NCBI RefSeq assembly: GCF_040958095.1
Contig: NC_091188.1
Span: 4,465,789-4,529,788 of the forward strand
Direction: 5' to 3'
Length of the DNA: 64,000 nt
Source: Procambarus clarkii
Lineage: Eukaryota > Arthropoda > Malacostraca > Decapoda > Cambaridae
Positions within the stretch are counted from its first letter, which is position 1; the number at the start of each line of letters is the position of its first letter. Below the pieces are notes generated by a model. That model saw only the letters and a list, made by a program, of their open reading frames with translations, was not told where the DNA came from and searched no databases. Positions 14,155 through 23,100 of the stretch are shown piece by piece. A program made the position numbers and the translations under genes.

Positions 14155-17100
14155 GAGTAGATATTTTATCCTCCAGCTTCCTCTACCTTGGAGGGTGAAT
14201 CAGATTCTAGTCCCGACTCCCAGTAAGCTCGAGGATGTCTCGGAGGCCTGGTGCAATTTCCTAAACTTGGCAACTTTAATGCTGTAGCTTGGAAAGCGAC
14301 TGATAGAACCATCCCAGAGAGTAATTTTTAAATACAGTGCAGTATATCTATTATTTATTATATACTGTATAAACAAGATCTTTGTCTCCAGTATTGTGTA
14401 TTTAAGTTATGTGTAAATGTGAAGAAAATTGTGTTATCAAGCAGGTATCATATCATTTGCTACAAGAAAACTCATAAATTTTGAGATAAATAGCCAAAAA
14501 TTAAAAATGTCCTGAGGTCCAGATTCCTTACAAATCTAAATAATTTTAAAGGTATAAATCTACAGTACAGCACTGTTAGCTTCATAAATAATTATTATTC
14601 AAGAGGAGCTGCATCATGCAGGCGATGAGTAACAATAACGTGGCTGAAGAATGTTGACCAGACCACACACTAGAAGGTGAAGGGACGACGACGTTTCGGT
14701 CCGTCCTGGACCATTCTCAACTCGATTGTGAGAATGTGAGTCGATTGTGAGACACAATCAACTTGAGAATGGTCCAGGACTGACCGAAACGTCGTCGTCC
14801 CTTCACCTTTAGTGTGTGGTCTAGTCAGCTGCATCATCTGTATATTGTACCAATTGTACCAGTACATCAAATATTGTATGACATACGTGTGCTCTGTTTA
14901 CTCGTATCATACACTAGGCTCACACCCTTCTCTAATACAATAGTCTTACCTTGACCTTGATGACCCTGTCAGTGTATGTGTTGAACAACTGTGGAAATAT
15001 AACATAACTCTCTTTTCTCCTACATTAGTATAACAATGGTGGCATAAGCTTGTATAATTTCCACTACATTTAAACATTATTTATTTTGGCAAGAAATAAT
15101 AATTAATCCTAGTGATGAATCTCAAAGTACATAAAATTTCTTCATGTTGCAAGGAGGAGAAGGAGAATTTGGCATCCTCATATGAAGCTCAGGTTGCAAG
15201 CATCAAGTCAGAGTGGTCTCAAGCAGTGGAACGCACAAAAGAATTATATTCAGGAATGATAGAGAGAATGAAGGAAGAGCACCATGTTGCCCTGGAGAGA
15301 ATTTCTCAGCTCAAGGAATTGGAATTGAAAGCCATATTGTCTGCAACGGGACAAGTCAGGTAAGGTTACCTGCTGGAATAAGTTACTAAACCAATATTTA
15401 CATGTTAAATTAATGGTAAATTTGTTTTACAGTAACTTTTCACAACCTCTAAAATGATGCTGACATACTCTCATTTTGTTTATGTAGCAGGAAAGCCACG
15501 AAAGTATTTTCATCCTCGTTTCTGATATTCTGTTATGCCTTCATGCTATTATACATATTTTATTCAGTAAGCATACATTCTCTGTTCATCCTCCTCCCCC
15601 AATCCTTTTTTGTTGCTACCCCCCCATCCATATACATGATATCATTGGTACTTCACTGTGTGCACTCTATATTACAGAAAACTTTGTAATATTTTTGGGG
15701 AATCTTTGCTTTCTTAGCTTGAACTTATGACCTCTTGTTATTGAAGTTACATAGGTAACTTTCTTCTTTGTCAATTTTGTTGATTCCTGTCACAATTTTG
15801 TATGTAGTGATCATATCTTTTCTTTTTTCTTCTATCTTCCATTTTTGGCAAATTTAACACCTCTAGCCTCCTCGTAGTTCTTGTTTTTCAGTTCTGGAAG
15901 TCATTCAGTAGCTAACATGTCTTTGCACTTTTTCCAGTTAGTTCATGTGGTTCTTGAGATATGAACACCATACAATTGTTGCATATTCCAATTTTGGTCT
16001 CGCCAAAATCATTAACAATTTCTTTAGTATTTCACCATCAATGTACAGTATAGAAAAGGTACAGTACTCTGAAGTTGGAAAGCGCAGCATAGGCTCATCT
16101 CGTAGTGTCCTTTATATTTGGTCCTTGGGTGATAGTTTACTATCCAGAACCACTGCTAGATATCTTTCTCCGAGTTCTTTAAAGCCTTTTCGCATAATTT
16201 GTAGGTTTTGTGTGTGGCTTATTTTCTCCTATTCCACATTCCATAACATGGCATTTATTCCCAAAGAATTCCTTCTGCCAAGTTTCTCCATACATTTATT
16301 TTGTCCAGGTCATCTTGAAGGGCATTGCAATTATGAGTCTTATCTTCCCTAGTAGCTTAGCATTATCAGCAGACATGTTCATATAATTTTGTATTCCCTC
16401 TGGTAGATCATTTATATAGATGGTGAACATCACTGGTGCTAGAACTGAACCCTGTGATAATCCACCAGTAACATTTCTTCAGACTGTAAAAGTCTAAGGC
16501 ATCATGTATTACTTTGTTACAGAGAGGTTGAGGCAGTGATGACGCAGTTGGAGAGCAATACATCTAATTTATCCGAATTAACAGCCTCCATCAACACCCG
16601 CCATGACTCTGCCTTGGAATTGACTCAGAGGGCTCTTAAGGTAATTCAAGTAATTTCTTTTCAAAACTATTCTGTTTTCCAAGGTGCAATGTCAACTGGA
16701 TCAGAATTTCTAATAAAAAATGAAACATTTAAAATGCTGAAGGCATTTTCTTTATACCTTTAAGAGGTATAAAGTAATTTTGTTTTGCCGACAGCACACA
16801 CACACACACGTCACGGGCAGTATAATATCCAGGTTTGTACCAGGCTAAGACTAACATTGCAAATCTTTTTCTTTAACCATTCCCAGCCACTAGAGGATGA
16901 TAACCTTGCCCATTACAGCCAGAGTGAATTGTCAATTCAGGGCCACATGTAAGGTGGGTGGTACAGAACATACAACTGATGTGTTAATGAGAATGTAAAT
17001 AGGAGTGATTTTTCTACAGAAGCAGTTGTTTACATTATCATTAGTGTTACAAATTTTTCCAAGCAGTTTCTTGTTTTGAGGGATGGTTGCTTTCAGGTGG

Positions 17101-20100
17101 GATTTTGTTAGTGTGTGGTGATCTGATCGCCAGGCTCCTCTAAGTCTGTTCAAGCAGACTAGATTATGGTAGGCTCTCGGGCTTTTTGAGGCCTGGTGTG
17201 TTTTCCAAGGCGTGGGTATTTCCAGGTTGTAGCATTAAAAAGCTACTGAAGAGGAGAGGGAGGGGAGGGAGCCCTCCCAGAAATAAATATTTAAAGACAA
17301 ATATATGCTGTATTTTCAAAGATATTTTGTATATTATCCTTTTCCTTTATAGAATACTAGAGGGGGGGTACCCGGTATTGCTTGAGTAAAGGATGCCATA
17401 TTTTCTCTACATAAAATATTCAGTACTGTAACCATCTTCACTACTCACTATCTTTGCTGTAACCATCTTCACTATTCACTATCTTGTTTACTATAACCAT
17501 CTTTATCACTAACCATCTTACATACACACCATCTTTATCACTAACCATCTTACATACACACCATCTTTCCCACTGTAACCATCTTAACTACACAAAGTCT
17601 GTATCACTGTAACTTTACTACAAACAACCTTTGAGACTGTATCCATCTAAATTACATGATCATCCTCATCACTGTAATCATCTTCACTGAATAATGTCAT
17701 CACAATAACCATTTTCTCTACACAGGCACTGCTATGTACCCCATCTGTAACCATTATCATCACTACCTTCCCTCTCCTTCACCACCTTCCTTTCTCTTCT
17801 TCACTTGCCTTTCTTCACTTTCCCTTCATCCCTGTAACCATTTTCACTAAATACTGTTTTCATCACTAAACAAACTACATATTAAAAACTATCATTTAAT
17901 CATCATATAGAAAGTAATATGCTAGATGAATCTTAGTGGGGATGAAGTTTGGTATTTAGCAAGTTTGGAAATTAGCATGACTTACCATGTCATGCATGCT
18001 GTATAGTCAAAATTGGTTTTGCACTCTTCTTGTTCTCCTGATAGTTTCCTTCCCCTACCATGTCATGCAAGGTAAGGTAGTTATGAGGAGAAAGCACTAA
18101 GCCAGTAAGACTATTGAACTTGGAAATGCTTTGAAGACAAGGAGCTGGAATAGGACAGAAGGAAGGAATGAGGCCCAACCACTTGGACTATTGGAGATCT
18201 AATGCTGACCTGCAAGAAGCAGGGCTGTCGTTGTACTGACCAGTCAAAGTGGTTGGGAGCTATTTCACGCAAAGGGCATGGGGGGCTCGGTCCGAACCCA
18301 CCTACATCCTTCCCAAGACAAAGATCAAGCACTCTGGAAAGGTTGGTGGGGGCTAGCCCCCAGGCATCTGCTCCAACCTCAAACAGACATACATTTTCTT
18401 TTACAGTTATAGTATCGATAGATTTCATGAAACTATGTGCAGATTGAAACATCTATTATAGTACCTTTAGATGAGGATATTCCCTTGATTATTTACACTG
18501 TTTATTTCCAACAGATGAAGGAGAAACAGTTGCAAGAATTTGAGGCACAATTAGCAACATCACGTGCTGAATCGGAAAATGAAAGACGACGACTTAGTAC
18601 CCTCATACAAAGACTTGAGAGCACTCTCATGCAGCAAGGCTCCGAGGTAGGTCTTAGTCATTTTTTGCCATTTCATATTTGCCTGAGATTAGAGGTTCAT
18701 GCAGGTATGGGTATGTTAAAAGTTCAACTTTACTGCTGTAGATTTTTAGCCTCAGGTTCAGTTTGTCATCCCTGCTGCGAAGATATAACCATCCATTGCT
18801 TTTGATAGTGATGAGCTTTTTTGCCATGTACTTTGCTGGCATGCAGCTTTCAGTTGGTTTATGGAGTCTGCCTGAACCATCTCACTCTTGCATCCTATCT
18901 CTCGTCTTCCCCCCGCCCCCTTTTCCATACATCTCTAACCATTGAAGGCGGTTCACAAAGTGCTGATGGACACTTGGTGCTTCTTCCAGCCCTTGACACA
19001 AGCTCAAGTCAAGCATGGCAGATCCTTCTCAATGACTAGCTTATAGAGGGTTGCAGGATAAAATTTTGCTACTAAAATGTAATCTAGTTAGCTTCAAATC
19101 TATGTTGACTGAGTTTAAGGAGATAAATGTTTAACCAAGTGTTTGGGGTTCGAAGGATGCCATATTTCAGTAGGATGCCTTGAGGAGCCTCCTCAAGGCT
19201 CCTACTGATTTTCTCATTGATACATCACTTTAATGTGATTTTATTGTGCACTTGACTGTAATGAAGTTGAAGCAGTAGCACTTCTATAGCTAATAACTCA
19301 AATGATTGTTCATTCCCTAGTTTCTTTAAAATGTAACAAATACTGAACGGAATCTTATATAACATGCGTACAATTTATGTATAGTACTTGAGTTGGGTAT
19401 GTGAGTGCATGTACAGTATATGTATATCTATGTATATTTTCTCATTGCAGCTTTAGTGCAACTGAAAATTATTCTTATTTTAGGTTGAGAAAGAAAAATG
19501 GAGGCTAGCTCAGGAACGAATGAAAGTTGAAATGGAACGCCAAGCAATTACAGAAGAACGAAAGCACTTACAGGTTTGTATTCAATTTAGAACACAAATC
19601 AGATGTATTACATTGAAAAATATTTGTGTGTTTGGTATTTACACAGTATAAATTTACGTGATATATATTGAATAACCAAGGTGACCTCACACAACTCTGA
19701 CAATAGGCCTACATATACAGTATATATTAAGATGCTTAGTTACCTACACTGAAATAATTTATTAAACACTCCATTCATGCTCATCATTCCTCCAATAAAG
19801 GCCTTTATTAACATTGTTATGTTTTTTCCAAATCCACAAATGTCATAAATGGCTGATGGTTTATCCCTGCTCTCATTATGTTGGAAAGTTTACTGCTTTA
19901 TCAATTTTCTTTACCAGTACATTATGTCCATGAAGAATGTACAGTGGTCAGTACAACCTCGATTCAACTACATGGGATCAACACCAATTCGTTGCACTGA
20001 GGGATTTGTTGCAACCAGAGATGCCTCCAGGATGCATTTCCCATTCCCTTTGGGTTAATTTCACTTAGCAAAATTTTAATTGTATCCTATAATATAACAG

Positions 20101-23100
20101 ATAACTACAAAATAAACATTTGTGTAAAATAAAAAATGTAACTGACTCTAACTTTTTTTCATATCTCAGCCTCAAAACTCATTTTCAAAAGGTAGCACGA
20201 TAAACCTGAGTGAACAAAAACCTTGCCATCTCAAAATGAAAACAAACCATAGAATTTAGGTTTTAGATATCCTCAATAGCTTTCCCAAGTCTTCAACTGT
20301 TTCTTGTAATTTTGAGTCCATCTACAAAAATCCTCAAAATACTGATTGAAGCTATATTAAGAAAATTATTATTCATACCGTAATATTTCCAATGCTTGAT
20401 CGGCTGATTTCACTGAGCAAAATTTGAATTTCAATGTGTCAAATGAAGGACAACTACCAAGAGAAACTTTCTGTAAAGAGATTTACCGTAACTACATTCA
20501 ACATACTTCCCACGTCCCCCTGGCCTTGAAACCTCATTTTCAAAGGAAAAAAGACCCATATTTGTAAACAAAAACCAGGGAATCTCAAAATTAAAATTAA
20601 ACAGAATTTTATTTCAAATACTGTATTGTCAATGGCTTTCCAAAGATCCCTTACTATTTCTTGTAATTTTGATCTATGAAAATCATTAAAAACGTAATTG
20701 AAGCCATAGTAAGGAGGAACCGAGTGGCAAACTCGTAAAAAAAAGCTTTTCATCACACTTGGAATCTTATTTTTTCCCATTAATATTGTTTAAATGTTGA
20801 AGTAGAAATAATCTGTTTTGGAATTTTCCAGACTAGTACAGAAACAGAACGACAGAATTTAGCCATTGCTCGGGAAAGCTTGATGGCTGAACACCGGTCC
20901 TTGTTACAGTCAGTGAATCAGCAAAAACAAGAATTGGCCACTCAACAAGCACACATAAGTATCCAGCAGAAACTGGCACACATTTCTGCTCCCGAGACCA
21001 ACATTACTGGAGGGAATGTGGTAGGTAAACTACTATTTTTGTTGTTATTGTTAAGTACACTGTTATAATACTGTTAGATATTGTTTAAAAATAGTTTGTT
21101 GATAAATAAGTTTACAGAAAATTATTTGATTGCTGTTGTAATATTATAAATTATAGATGATACTCTGACAATAATTTTATCTTTGCTTTACAATATTATT
21201 GAAATTTATCTAAAGTTGAGAATTGTACCCAAGAATCTAAAACCGTCTCTGATGTTATTTTCTGTGATAGAGACAGCATCATAAAGCATGGATAAAATGT
21301 TATACTGTATTATATTGTGTATAGGTTGAAATGCAATGTAAAATAGACTTGCATATTTCTGATGTGCCCAATTTTTCACCAGCTGTAGTTTGTTTTGGGA
21401 TTCCTACTTTTCTGGGTGCCAGACCTGGTAGATGGCAGATATAGACTGCTTCCAACTACACAGAGGTGTCAATAGAAAATTGCTCCTCGTTCCTTTCTGA
21501 GTAGGCTAGGTTCTGGCGCTGGTCCCCAGTAGGTCTAGAACTCCATCGATTCACTGTTGCCATGGTCTAATATATACACATCAGCCCAGTATAGCTCTGG
21601 GGAGCCTCCGGATCTCACCCAGAAAATGGCGTTTCATTACATTCAATGCTATTTTTTTTTTGGCAGTCTTAATTGTGCCAAGATCCATGCTCAAAACTTT
21701 TGAAGGACCAACTGTGTCTTTGCAGAGAGGTACAGAATGTTGGGTCACTTTTCATCTCATGGGGCCCCCCCAACTTCTTTCCAGCTGGCTTGATGCTGAT
21801 TTTGGGCAATTCTCTCTCTCTGGTTTTTCGTTTCTATGTTCTTTCAATCGTGTTTGACATTTACATTATGGTGCAACCAGATGAAATACAGTGGCTCACA
21901 AATAGACTTTGAATGAATATGAAAAGCAACTTGCTGAGTCTTCCATTTGGTTGCCACTATTTCTTCCTCCCTTTCTCCCATTCCAAGAATATTGTAGTGA
22001 TGTCACAACTTTCTCGTAGCATCTAGGAGAGGTATTAGGTGGCTGGGCAGGTAGTGGATTTTAAGGTGAAGGCCTTGTTTGACAGTCACAGGTGATTTTT
22101 AGGGAGATCTTTGACATAGCTCTTGAGTCTTTATGGAGTGTACCTCTTGCAGTCTTTCAAGAATGGATTGAATGTGTCTTTAGTGACCCCTTTAACACCG
22201 TTAATGACCCTGCAGGGATAACTTGAAAAAATCCCTGTGACACCAATGTCTATAATATCTTCTGCTTGACTGTCATGATTCTTGTCCAGAGAACAAAGTG
22301 GATCTTACCTTACGAGTCAACTAGTCGTGGTTTTGTTTATATATGCAATTTTGATTAAGCAAAAATCATTAGCTTGAGATTTAACTTGTGTCTTTTATTT
22401 TCGTAAAAGAATCAAATGACTATTGCTGCTGAGATGACTGCCATAAACGACAAGCACCGCTGCTTGCACGAGAAAATTACTGCTGTAAACTACCAGGAGA
22501 AACGACTAAAAGAGGAGGAAACAAGGTTAGAGGAGTTGAGCCTCCAAGTCGACCAAGAGAAGACAAAGGTGTGTACAAAAATCTATATTTTTTCATTTAT
22601 AATAGCTTGCACTATGATTCATATATATAATATCTTAAATTGTGATTGAAATGTATATCTTACACTATGATTAAGATGTATAATAACTTACATTGTGATT
22701 GAAATGTTTAATACAGTGTAACTTCTTCTGTGATTGAGATGTATAATAACTTACACCATAATTGAAATGTATAATAGCTTACACTGTGATTGAGATGTAT
22801 ACTGTAATAGCTTACAGCGTGATTGAGATGTATAATAGTTAATCATTAAATGTAAATAGTTAATGCTATCTGTGGCATAATCCAATACATAATTCTTCCT
22901 TGCCAGTTAAAACTGGAGCGAGATATCATTGCCCAAGAGCAAATGTTCCTGGTCCAGACTCGTAAAGAAATTGAGACAGCAAGAACACAAGTTGATGTTT
23001 GTCGGCACGAGCAAGAGGTTAAACTTAACCAGATCACTTCACAGACTCGAGCTCTTCACGTACACCAAGAAAGATTAGAAAATGTAATTATACTCTGTAG

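Larger units (their letters stand above)
12474..15153 (+). other. FBF1 intron with repeat-derived hairpin
   Basis: Contains a SINE relic, short ATGGGATGTTA duplications at about 13150-13195, a (T)n run at 14119-14148 and the inverted-repeat element at 14610-14840. The segment from about 12870 to 13950 has no recognisable feature; it has the mixed composition of old repeat DNA. Confidence 0.45.
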
